DNA of 22,346 nucleotides from Thermoflexales bacterium. GTDB lineage: Bacteria; Chloroflexota; Anaerolineae; Fen-1058. The notes under the pieces are model-generated. The model worked only from the letters and a program-made list of their open reading frames with translations. It was not told the DNA's origin and searched no databases. The translations under genes and the position numbers were made by a program. Numbering within the stretch: position 1 is the stretch's first letter; each line of letters begins with the position of its first letter. Of the stretch, positions 1 through 6,768 are shown piece by piece. The stretch is from positions 1-22,346 of the forward strand of contig JAFGFO010000264.1 of the NCBI GenBank assembly GCA_016931085.1, given 5' to 3'.

Positions 1-1632
1 GACGGGATCGACGACACCGACGATAACGTGAGCTGGGCCGAGATCAGCGTGATCGTGGGCACTGGCTCCAGCCAGGTCGCGGCCGGCAATCACGCCCACG
101 ACGGGCGCTACTACACCGAGAGCGAGATCGACACGGCTCTGGCCGCCAAGGTCGACGCCAGCCAGGTCTACACCCGTACCCAGATCGACACGGCCCTGGC
201 AGGCAAAGCGGCTGCGGCCCACACCCACGCCGGGAACGACGTCACCGGCGCTGTAGCCACCGCGACGCTGGCCCTCTCGACCACCCAGGCCGCCTGGTCA
301 AGCCTGGCCGGCGTGCCGCCCGAGCTGCTCGACGGCGACGACGACACGCTCTACACCCCTGGCTTTGGCCTGGCGCTGGCCGGCGACCAGTTCGCCGTGA
401 CCACCGCCACCGTCCAGCAGCGCGTGAGCGGGGCGTGCGCGGTCGGCTCGACCATCCGGGCGATTGCCGCCGATGGCTCGGTCACCTGCCAGCCCGATGC
501 GCCCCTGCGCCGGGCGCTGGCCCCGGCCGCCGCCGTCTCGACCACACTGGACGCCCGCGGCGACGCGGGCTGGTACGGCTCGGTCACCGTGGGGGTCGAC
601 GGACTGCCCATCATCAGCTACCAGGACAATGCCGCCTCGACGCTCAAGGTGGCTCACTGCGAGGACCCCGCCTGCACCGCCGCGACGGTGACGACGGTCG
701 ACCCGGCCTGTGGCAGCGCGCGTTGGACCTCGATCGCGGTAGGGGCGGACGGCCTGCCCCTCATCAGCTACTATGCCGACAATTTCGGCTCCCTTCGCGT
801 GGCCCACTGCGACGACCTGGCTTGCGCCAGCGCGACGATCACCGACGTGGACGGGCTGCCCGTCAGCGGCGACGTGGCCGGCTACTATAGCTCGATCGCG
901 ATCGGCACCGATGGGCTGCCGGTCATCAGCCATTACGACACAACTCACACCGCCCTCAGGGTCAGCCACTGTAACAATGTCACCTGCACCAGCGCAACCA
1001 ATACGACCGTGGACGATTCCGGCGGAAGCGGCGGCAGCACCGGCTGGTGGAGTGCCATTGCCATCGGTGCGGACGGTCTGCCCATCATCAGCTACCGTGA
1101 CGCCACGACCGCCAACAAGGATCTCAAGGTCGCCCACTGCAATGACCTGGCTTGCAGCAGCGTCGTCTCGACCACCCTGGACGCCGCTGGTGACGTGGGC
1201 TGGTACACCTCACTGGCGGTGGGGGCCGACTCGCTGCCGATCATCAGCTACATGGATTTTAGCAACAGCGATCTCAAGGTTGCCCACTGCCAAGACCTGG
1301 CCTGCACGACAGCCACCACAGCCACCCTGGCCGCCACCGGCGACGCCGGGCGCTACAACTCGATCACCGTGGGCGCGGACGGGCTGCCGATCATCAGCTA
1401 CTACGACTACACCGCCAAGGCGCTCAAGCTGGCGCACTGTGTAAGCTTCGCCTGCACGGCCGCCACGCTGACCACGCTGGATGCCAGCTCGAGCGAGGTG
1501 GGCCTGTTCACGGCTGTCACTATCGGCACCGATGGGTTGCCGTTGATCGTCTACTACGACGCGGCCGGGGCGGGCCTCAAGGCGCTGCACTGCGCCAACG
1601 CCCTGTGCGCGTCCTACTTTCGCCGCCGCTAG
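1..1632 (+). CDS. Surface protein, 3' part: tail-fibre-like stalk plus seven-repeat propeller-like head (5' truncated)
   Basis: The reading frame is open from base 1 (DGIDDTDDNVSWAEI...), so the gene begins upstream; the GTG at 28 is internal. About 543 residues are visible. The first ~160 resemble phage tail-fibre and bacterial surface-stalk sequence: two 'Y-T-x-x-x-I-D-T-A-L-A-x-K' units, an H-T-H-A-G segment, then WSSLAGVPPELLDGDDDTLY and a C-x(17)-C pair. From about base 535 to the end there are seven repeats of 50-56 residues, each with a (V/I)-G-x-D-x-LP-(I/L/V)-I-x-(Y/H) core and an HC-x(4)-C motif. The last repeat lacks the T-T-L-D strand that follows HC-x(4)-C elsewhere, and an extra V-S-T-T-L-D strand precedes the first, as expected for a seven-bladed beta-propeller closed by an N-terminal strand. 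It ends in RRR with no recognisable sorting signal. A secreted or cell-surface adhesin is likely; the ligand is unknown. Confidence 0.8.
   Translation, partial: DGIDDTDDNVSWAEISVIVGTGSSQVAAGNHAHDGRYYTESEIDTALAAKVDASQVYTRTQIDTALAGKAAAAHTHAGNDVTGAVATATLALSTTQAAWSSLAGVPPELLDGDDDTLYTPGFGLALAGDQFAVTTATVQQRVSGACAVGSTIRAIAADGSVTCQPDAPLRRALAPAAAVSTTLDARGDAGWYGSVTVGVDGLPIISYQDNAASTLKVAHCEDPACTAATVTTVDPACGSARWTSIAVGADGLPLISYYADNFGSLRVAHCDDLACASATITDVDGLPVSGDVAGYYSSIAIGTDGLPVISHYDTTHTALRVSHCNNVTCTSATNTTVDDSGGSGGSTGWWSAIAIGADGLPIISYRDATTANKDLKVAHCNDLACSSVVSTTLDAAGDVGWYTSLAVGADSLPIISYMDFSNSDLKVAHCQDLACTTATTATLAATGDAGRYNSITVGADGLPIISYYDYTAKALKLAHCVSFACTAATLTTLDASSSEVGLFTAVTIGTDGLPLIVYYDAAGAGLKALHCANALCASYFRRR
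535..1629 (+). repeat. Seven tandem 50-56-codon repeats (propeller blades)
   Basis: Coding repeats within the surface protein. The HC-x(4)-C motif recurs at intervals of 50, 54, 56, 50, 50 and 51 residues. Length differences fall in loops between blades, for example a glycine/serine-rich GGSGGS loop in the third. The DNA is diverged between copies, so this is an old protein repeat and not a recent DNA expansion. Confidence 0.8.
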
Positions 1633-1653
1633 GGCCTTGTGGGAGGAGAAACG

Positions 1654-2598
1654 ATGAAGAGCCAGGCAAAAGCCACCATTCTCGCAGCAGCCGCCTTCCT
1701 GGGGCTACTTGGGGCTGTTTGGGCCGCCGCCGCCGTCTCTTCCTCCCCTCTCCTCCTGGGAGAGGGGCTGGGGGTGAGGTCAGGCACCACCGGCGGCCTG
1801 GGGCGCATGAGCAACGACGAGTACATCCTGGACAGCACGCTCTGGCAGGTCGGGCCGGGCCGCAGCAGCAACGACGAGTACATCCTGGACGCCGGTTTCT
1901 GGCTGCCCGGCACACCGGGCAATGGCGTAGCCAGACCCACGCCGACGCCGACGATCACCGCAACCGCGACGCCGACCGCTACCGCGACGCCGACCGCGAC
2001 CGCTATCGCGACGCCCACGATCACGCTCACCCCGAGCGCCACGCCGACACCTGGGCCGCTGTATCTGCCCCTCGTTGTCAAGAACCACCCGCCGATCCCC
2101 CCTACCCCAACGCCGACCCTCACACCCACCGCCACGCCCACGCCGAGGCCGCTCACGGGGCATGAGACCTGTCCGGGCGAGCTGCTCAACGCCAAGTGGG
2201 ATCTGATCGCCCAGGACTTTGACCACGAGAACGACCATGATTGGTTCAGCTTTGACGCGGCTGCCGGCGTCACCTACCATCTCGAGACGCGAGACTTGCA
2301 GCCGCGTGCCGATACGGCGCTATTGCTGTACGCCCCCGACTGCACCGGGCTGATCACGAGCAGCGACGACATTCATTGGCCTGACGATGTGGCCAGCCGC
2401 ATCGTGTGGAGCGCGCCGGCGGCGGGACGCTATCATATCCTGGTGCGCTCGTATGATTGGACCGTTTATGGCCCGCAGACCGGCTACAATGTGTTGATCT
2501 ACAGGTGCACCTGGTCTGGCTACTGGCGCAATTGGCAGGATTATGATAGCATGCTTAAAACCTTATCCATGAAACAGTGGGGGGCGCAGAATGAATGA
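1654..2598 (+). CDS. Secreted protein with TP-rich linkers, YLPLVVKN motif and PPC-like C-terminal domain
   Basis: ATG 1654 is preceded by GGAGGAG (1642-1648) and is preferred to the GTG at 1639; 314 residues. An N-terminal K followed by a hydrophobic segment (residues ~5-27) is a signal peptide. Then come a short stretch encoded by a palindromic repeat, two copies of SNDEYILD, a threonine-proline linker, YLPLVVKN, a second TP linker, and a ~120-residue domain with [27 protein letters not shown] and [10 protein letters not shown] motifs, matching bacterial pre-peptidase C-terminal (PPC) beta-sandwich domains. TP linkers with Y-L-P-L-V are common in Chloroflexota exported proteins. It follows the surface protein by 21 nt and its last 8 bp overlap guaB. 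No catalytic domain is visible, so it is probably a cell-surface binding or structural protein. Confidence 0.75.
   Translation: MKSQAKATILAAAAFLGLLGAVWAAAAVSSSPLLLGEGLGVRSGTTGGLGRMSNDEYILDSTLWQVGPGRSSNDEYILDAGFWLPGTPGNGVARPTPTPTITATATPTATATPTATAIATPTITLTPSATPTPGPLYLPLVVKNHPPIPPTPTPTLTPTATPTPRPLTGHETCPGELLNAKWDLIAQDFDHENDHDWFSFDAAAGVTYHLETRDLQPRADTALLLYAPDCTGLITSSDDIHWPDDVASRIVWSAPAAGRYHILVRSYDWTVYGPQTGYNVLIYRCTWSGYWRNWQDYDSMLKTLSMKQWGAQNE
1745..1781. repeat. REP-like palindrome translated inside a secreted-protein gene
   Basis: A perfect 9-bp inverted repeat (CCCCTCTCC at 1745-1753, GGAGAGGGG at 1759-1767, 5-nt loop) is followed by CTGGGGGTGAGGTC. This type of element (CCCTCTCC...GGAGAGGG...GGGGTGAGG) recurs in many Chloroflexota and other environmental genomes, mostly between genes. 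Here it lies in frame just after the signal peptide and encodes [13 protein letters not shown]. Confidence 0.65.
1810..1890 (+). repeat. Direct 24-bp duplication encoding SNDEYILD twice
   Basis: The 24 bases at 1810-1833 and 1867-1890 are identical and 57 bp (19 codons) apart, encoding S-N-D-E-Y-I-L-D twice. The two units (…[10 protein letters not shown] and …DAGFWLPG) match the 'SxxYxLDxGxW' unit pairs that precede TP linkers in Chloroflexota surface proteins. Exact DNA identity suggests recent duplication or conversion. Confidence 0.7.
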
Positions 2599-4069
2599 TG
2601 ATCTGTTCAATGCATATGAAGCCTTGACCTTTGACGATGTGCTGGTGGTGCCGGGTTACAGTCGCGTGCTGCCGGCCGACACGGACGTCAGTGCTCAACT
2701 GACGCCCGGAATTCGCTTGAACATCCCCATTATCTCGGCGGCTATGGACACGGTGACCGAGGCGTCCATGGCGCTTGCCATGGCGCGCGAAGGGGGACTG
2801 GGCATCATCCACCGCAACATGTCGCCGCAGGCCCAGGCTGGCGAGGTGGACAAGGTCAAGCGCTCGCAGTCAGGCATGATCGTGGAGCCAATCACCTTAC
2901 CCCCTCACGCCAAGCTGGCCGACGCGGAAGAGATCATGTCTCATTATCACATCAGCGGCATTCCCATCACGGACGGGGACGGCCACCTGGTCGGCATCAT
3001 GACCAATCGCGATTTTCGTTTTGTCGAGCCGGCCGACTATGACCGGCCGGTGAGCGAGTTTATGACGTCTCAGCCGCTGGTGACCGCGCCGGTGGGCATC
3101 ACCCACGAGGAGGCCAAGACGCTGCTGCACAAGCATCGCATCGAGAAATTGCCGCTGGTGGACGAAGCCGGCACGCTCAAAGGCCTGATCACCGTCAAGG
3201 ACATTCAAAAGGCGCGCGATTTTCCCTGCGCGAGCAAGGACGGGCGGGGACGGCTGCTGGTGGGCGCGGCCGTCGGCGTGGGCGACGATCTCGAAGATCG
3301 CGTGCAGTTGATGGTGGAGGCTGGGCTGGACGTGGTGGCGATCGACACCGCCCACGGCCATTCGGCCGGGGTGATACGTGCCCTGGAGCGCTTGCGTCGG
3401 CAGTGGCCGCAGCTGCCGGTCATTGCCGGCAACGTGGTCACGGCCGAAGGGGTCGAAGCGTTGGCGCGCGCCGGGGCCAGCGCGGTCAAGGTGGGCGTGG
3501 GCGCCGGCTCGATTTGCACCACGCGCGTGATCGCCGGCGCCGGCATGCCGCAGGTGAGCGCCATCCACACCTGCGCCCAGGCCGCGCGCAAGCTCGGCGT
3601 GCCGATCATCGCCGACGGCGGCATCCGCTATAGCGGCGACATTGTCAAGGCGGTGGTAGCCGGGGCGGACGTGGTGATGCTGGGCGGGCTGCTGGCCGGC
3701 CTGGATGAATCGCCGGGCGAGACCGTGCTGTTCGAAGGCCGCCGCTTTAAAGAGTACCGCGGCATGGGCAGCCTGGGCGCGATGAAGGGCTTTGGACGCG
3801 ATCGCTACGGCAGCGGGCAGGCTGGCAGTGGCAAGTTGGTGCCCGAGGGCATCGAGGGGCGGGTGCCCTACAAGGGACCGCTGCACGATTACATTTACCA
3901 ACTGGTCGGCGGCTTGCGCTCTGGCATGGGTTACGCCGGGGCGAGCTCACTGGACGAGCTGCGCGGCGGCCCCCGCCTGGTGCGCATCACCCACGCCGGA
4001 GTGATCGAAAGCCATCCTCACGATGTCAATATTACCAAGGAAGCGCCCAACTATCAGGTGAATCCCTAG
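2591..4069 (+). CDS. guaB: Inosine-5'-monophosphate dehydrogenase
   Basis: Oxidises IMP to XMP with NAD+, the committed step of guanine nucleotide synthesis in the cytoplasm. The 492 residues match full-length bacterial IMPDH. An N-terminal barrel segment ([24 protein letters not shown]) is followed by two CBS motifs (about residues 97-150 and 157-207) and the rest of the TIM barrel. The catalytic loop reads GAGSICTTR with Cys309 in place; [10 protein letters not shown], the KEYRGMGS flap and EGRVPYKG are intact. The loop has GAGS where GPGS is usual, a mild change. ATG 2591 follows a G-rich stretch and overlaps the previous gene by 8 bp. fdhD follows after 7 nt. Guanylate kinase, acting two steps later, is encoded at the other end of the window. 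Confidence 0.97.
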   Translation: MNDDLFNAYEALTFDDVLVVPGYSRVLPADTDVSAQLTPGIRLNIPIISAAMDTVTEASMALAMAREGGLGIIHRNMSPQAQAGEVDKVKRSQSGMIVEPITLPPHAKLADAEEIMSHYHISGIPITDGDGHLVGIMTNRDFRFVEPADYDRPVSEFMTSQPLVTAPVGITHEEAKTLLHKHRIEKLPLVDEAGTLKGLITVKDIQKARDFPCASKDGRGRLLVGAAVGVGDDLEDRVQLMVEAGLDVVAIDTAHGHSAGVIRALERLRRQWPQLPVIAGNVVTAEGVEALARAGASAVKVGVGAGSICTTRVIAGAGMPQVSAIHTCAQAARKLGVPIIADGGIRYSGDIVKAVVAGADVVMLGGLLAGLDESPGETVLFEGRRFKEYRGMGSLGAMKGFGRDRYGSGQAGSGKLVPEGIEGRVPYKGPLHDYIYQLVGGLRSGMGYAGASSLDELRGGPRLVRITHAGVIESHPHDVNITKEAPNYQVNP

Positions 4070-4076
4070 ATTGTAT

Positions 4077-4871
4077 ATGCTATTTCTTAATGGCACGCTA
4101 TCGCCTTATGAAACGAGCACGGTTACGAGTTACACATTCCCTGACCAGGAGCAGGTGCGGGACATCCACGTCATTGCTGAGGCACTCGTCTGTGTGCACG
4201 TCAATGGCGCCGAATGGGTCAGCCTGGCCTGCACGCCCGTTCAGCAAAAAGAGCTGGCTGTTGGCTTTTTGCTCGGCGAGGGAGTGATCGACAGCCTGGG
4301 GGAGGTGCAGACCCTCCATGTATCGGCTGAGGGCTTGTGTGTCGAGGTGTGGCTGAGCCACGCTGCCCAGCCACCAACGCGGCGCGTCTTGACTTCTGGT
4401 TGTGGCGGTGGGGTGAGTTTTAGTGATCTGCAAGCGCTGGCGCCGCGCTTGGATTCAGCCCTGAGGCTACCGGCCAAGCAAGTGCCGGCTTGTCTCCAGT
4501 TGCTTACGAGCAGTGCGGCGTTACACCGTCTGACCGGCGGTGTCCATGCCAGCGGGCTGTTCAAGGACGGCCAACTCGTTTCGATGGCGGAGGATATAGG
4601 CCGCCACAACACGATCGACAAGATCCGTGGGGATTGTGCGCTGCGGGGGCAAGACGTGTGGGGGGGGCTGCTGGTGAGCACCGGCCGTATCTCGAGCGAG
4701 ATGCTGGCTAAGGCGGCCAGGATGGGCTGCCCGCTCGTTGCTTCGCGCACCTCGGCCACCAGCCTGGCGGTGCAGCTGGCACGCGCCTGGGGGATCACGT
4801 TGATAGGCTACGTGAGGGGCAATCGGATGACGGTTTATACCGGCAGCGAGCGCCTGATACGTAATGCGTAA
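4077..4871 (+). CDS. fdhD: FdhD, sulfur carrier protein for formate dehydrogenase
   Basis: FdhD passes sulfur from a cysteine desulfurase to the molybdenum cofactor of formate dehydrogenase. The N-terminal signature (VNGAEWVSLACTP, ELAVGFLLGEGVI) and C-terminal signature (GGVHASGLF, EDIGRHNTIDKI, STGRISSEMLAKAA, SRTSATSLAV, GITLIGYVRG, YTG) are all present. The sulfur-transfer loop is TSGCGGG, with Cys109 and no second cysteine of the CxxC seen in E. coli; single-cysteine loops occur in other family members. ATG 4077 is chosen over an in-frame TTG two codons earlier. No clear ribosome-binding site is seen, so translation may be coupled to guaB, whose stop is 7 nt upstream. The last codons and stop lie inside a palindromic repeat. 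No formate dehydrogenase gene is in the window. Confidence 0.95.
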   Translation: MLFLNGTLSPYETSTVTSYTFPDQEQVRDIHVIAEALVCVHVNGAEWVSLACTPVQQKELAVGFLLGEGVIDSLGEVQTLHVSAEGLCVEVWLSHAAQPPTRRVLTSGCGGGVSFSDLQALAPRLDSALRLPAKQVPACLQLLTSSAALHRLTGGVHASGLFKDGQLVSMAEDIGRHNTIDKIRGDCALRGQDVWGGLLVSTGRISSEMLAKAARMGCPLVASRTSATSLAVQLARAWGITLIGYVRGNRMTVYTGSERLIRNA

Positions 4872-4888
4872 TACGTATTGCGTATTAC
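4861..4888. repeat. Imperfect 28-bp palindrome at the fdhD stop codon
   Basis: GTAATGCGTAATAC facing GTATTGCGTATTAC forms an imperfect 14-bp inverted repeat with no loop (two mismatched pairs). Its left arm includes the last codons and the TAA of fdhD. There is no T-run, so a dispersed repeat of the 'CGTAATACG' type is more likely than a terminator. Confidence 0.6.
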
Positions 4889-4916
4889 AGGACGGGTATT
4901 TCGAGAAAGGAGTGCT

Positions 4917-6662
4917 ATGACCAACCAACGTTCGGTTATCGTCTTTGTGATCATCGTCCTGGTTGCTCTGTGCATTGTCGGCCTCGGGTTTGCCTGGCGC
5001 TTTATGTCTGGCGTCGAGTTGCCCACTTTCACCACGGGCGGGACCGCTCCGCCTCCAGCGAACGCCATCGTCGTCGAGTTTCATTCGTCCAATACCAAGC
5101 AGGACTGGGTGAATGCCGTCATCGAACGCTTCAATGCCGAGGGGCACAAGACCTCGGGCGGCCACGTCATCGTCGTCGAGGCCACGCACGTTGGGTCCGG
5201 CAGCTCGATGACCAGTATCCTGGAGGGAGAGAGTCGTCCGACTGTCTGGAGCCCGGGCAGCGCTCCTTGGGTGGATCAAGTGAACCAAAAGTGGCAGGAT
5301 CGCAGCGGCAAAAAATTGATCGCGCAGGATTGCCCGCCCACCACGAGCGAGCCGATTGGCATCGCCATGTGGGAGCCGATGGCACGCGCCCTGGGTTGGC
5401 CCGATAGCCCGGTCGGCTGGCGCGATCTGGCGGCTTTATCGGCAGCGCCAGACGGCTGGGCCGCGCGTGGCCACCCGGAGTGGGGTGATTTTAAATTTGG
5501 CCACGGCCACCCGGATCACTCCAATTCCGGCCTGCTTTCGATGATTGCCGAGGTGTATGCCTCGGCCGGCGTCAGGACTGGCCTGACGCCCGAGTTGGTT
5601 AAAAGCCAGGCGGTGATGGACAACGTGGCGGCCGTCGAGCAGCGGGTATACCACTATGGCCGGACAGACACCGACCTGTTGACCAAGATGACCCAACGCG
5701 GGCCGGCCTATCTGCACGCGGTGACGACGTATGAGGTCAACGTGATCAAGTGGAACATGGAACACGCCACCGAGCTCCAGTTCCCGCTGGTGATGATCTA
5801 CCCGGCCGACGGTACATTCTGGGTGGGGAACCCGTATTGCCTTGTGGATGCCGAGTGGGTCACTCCTGAGCAGCGTGAAGCGGCTGAACTTTTTGGCACG
5901 TACTTGCTCAGCCCGGAGCAGCAGGCCAGGGCGATCGCGTTTGGCTTGCGCCCAGCCTCTAGCCGCGTGGCACTCCAATCGCCGATTGACCTCGCCCACG
6001 GGGCCGTGCCGGCGATCACTATGAGCACCGTCCCCGATCTAGATTATCCGGCCGAAGACGTTATTGGCCACATCCTGGATGTGTTCCACCAGGTCAAGAA
6101 AAAGACGACCATCATCCTCGCGTTGGACGTTTCCGGCAGCATGAGAGGCGACAAGATCAAGGCTGCTCTCGAAGGGGCGGTGGCCTTTCTCGATCAAATG
6201 TCGCCGGACGATCAGATCGTCGTCTATACCTTCTCGCGCCAGGTCGTCGAGCTGCAGCCCCAGGGGCCGGTGGGTGAAACGCGCGAACAACTGCGCCAGA
6301 CTATCCAGGGCTTGTACGCCGAGGGAGGGACTGCGCTGCATCAGGTCATGATCGATACTTTGGAGCGGGTAAGCCGCGAGCAAGCAGCTGACCAGGCGGC
6401 TGGCCACAACCGGCTGTACGCGATCGTGCTGCTTTCGGACGGCAAAAACGAGATAGCCGAGGGGCCGACTGAGAACGATTTGCTGGCGCGCTTGCCGGCC
6501 GGAGACCAACCGTCCAACGTCAAGATTTACGCCATCGCTTATGGCAACGACGCGAACAAGGACTTGTTGGCTACCCTGGCCAATCGCACCAACGGCAAGT
6601 CGTTCAGCAGTGACCCCAGCAACATCCGGGAAGTTTATTTTCTGATCTCTTCCGAATTCTAA
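4917..6662 (+). CDS. Membrane-anchored solute-binding domain fused to a von Willebrand A domain
   Basis: 581 residues. ATG 4917 has AAAGGAG 5 nt upstream and is preferred to the TTG at 4878. Residues 7-29 are a hydrophobic anchor after a short positive N-terminus, with no lipobox cysteine, followed by a proline-rich spacer. Residues ~50-360 look like a family-1-type extracellular solute-binding fold (IVVEFHSSNT at the start, WVNAVIERFNAE, WSPGSAPWV, MWEPMARALGWP, LLSPEQQARAIAFGLRP). Residues ~397-581 are a VWA domain with an intact metal site: DVSGS (Asp404, Ser406, Ser408), Thr472 in GGT, and Asp508 in LLSDGKNE. The VWA part would bind a protein partner through a divalent metal outside the membrane. 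No permease or ATPase gene is adjacent, so uptake is not indicated; the next gene is a signalling kinase. Ligand and partner are unknown. Confidence 0.85.
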   Translation: MTNQRSVIVFVIIVLVALCIVGLGFAWRFMSGVELPTFTTGGTAPPPANAIVVEFHSSNTKQDWVNAVIERFNAEGHKTSGGHVIVVEATHVGSGSSMTSILEGESRPTVWSPGSAPWVDQVNQKWQDRSGKKLIAQDCPPTTSEPIGIAMWEPMARALGWPDSPVGWRDLAALSAAPDGWAARGHPEWGDFKFGHGHPDHSNSGLLSMIAEVYASAGVRTGLTPELVKSQAVMDNVAAVEQRVYHYGRTDTDLLTKMTQRGPAYLHAVTTYEVNVIKWNMEHATELQFPLVMIYPADGTFWVGNPYCLVDAEWVTPEQREAAELFGTYLLSPEQQARAIAFGLRPASSRVALQSPIDLAHGAVPAITMSTVPDLDYPAEDVIGHILDVFHQVKKKTTIILALDVSGSMRGDKIKAALEGAVAFLDQMSPDDQIVVYTFSRQVVELQPQGPVGETREQLRQTIQGLYAEGGTALHQVMIDTLERVSREQAADQAAGHNRLYAIVLLSDGKNEIAEGPTENDLLARLPAGDQPSNVKIYAIAYGNDANKDLLATLANRTNGKSFSSDPSNIREVYFLISSEF

Positions 6663-6687
6663 AGCGCTCGTCTTCGCCCCGCTCTCA

Positions 6688-6716
6688 TTGGCAAAAACTG
6701 TTTTGTGGATTAGAAT
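6688..6716 (+). promoter_or_regulatory. Sigma-70-like promoter for the hybrid kinase gene
   Basis: TTGGCA (6688-6693) and TAGAAT (6711-6716), each 5 of 6 to consensus, are separated by exactly 17 nt. The start of transcription would be near 6723, about 46 nt before the kinase ATG, which has GAGG at 6757-6760. This suggests that the signalling island is transcribed separately from the SBP-VWA gene. Confidence 0.6.
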
Positions 6717-6768
6717 TGAGGCAGGCATCGCCTCGAATGTGATGCTGGCTTGATGCGAGGACATAACC

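Noticed and set aside
298..1137. Long minus-strand open frame opposite the surface protein
   Set aside because: Its translation is a low-complexity G/A/V/R-rich shadow of repeated high-GC coding DNA; the plus frame has clear repeats and motifs.
2532..2560. Promoter for guaB inside the preceding gene (TTGGCA with TTAAAA at 17 nt)
   Set aside because: The -35 box is good but the -10 box matches only 3 of 6; too weak to annotate.
4861..4888. Rho-independent terminator after fdhD
   Set aside because: The palindrome is AT-rich, has no loop and no T-tract, and overlaps the coding end; it fits a dispersed repeat better.
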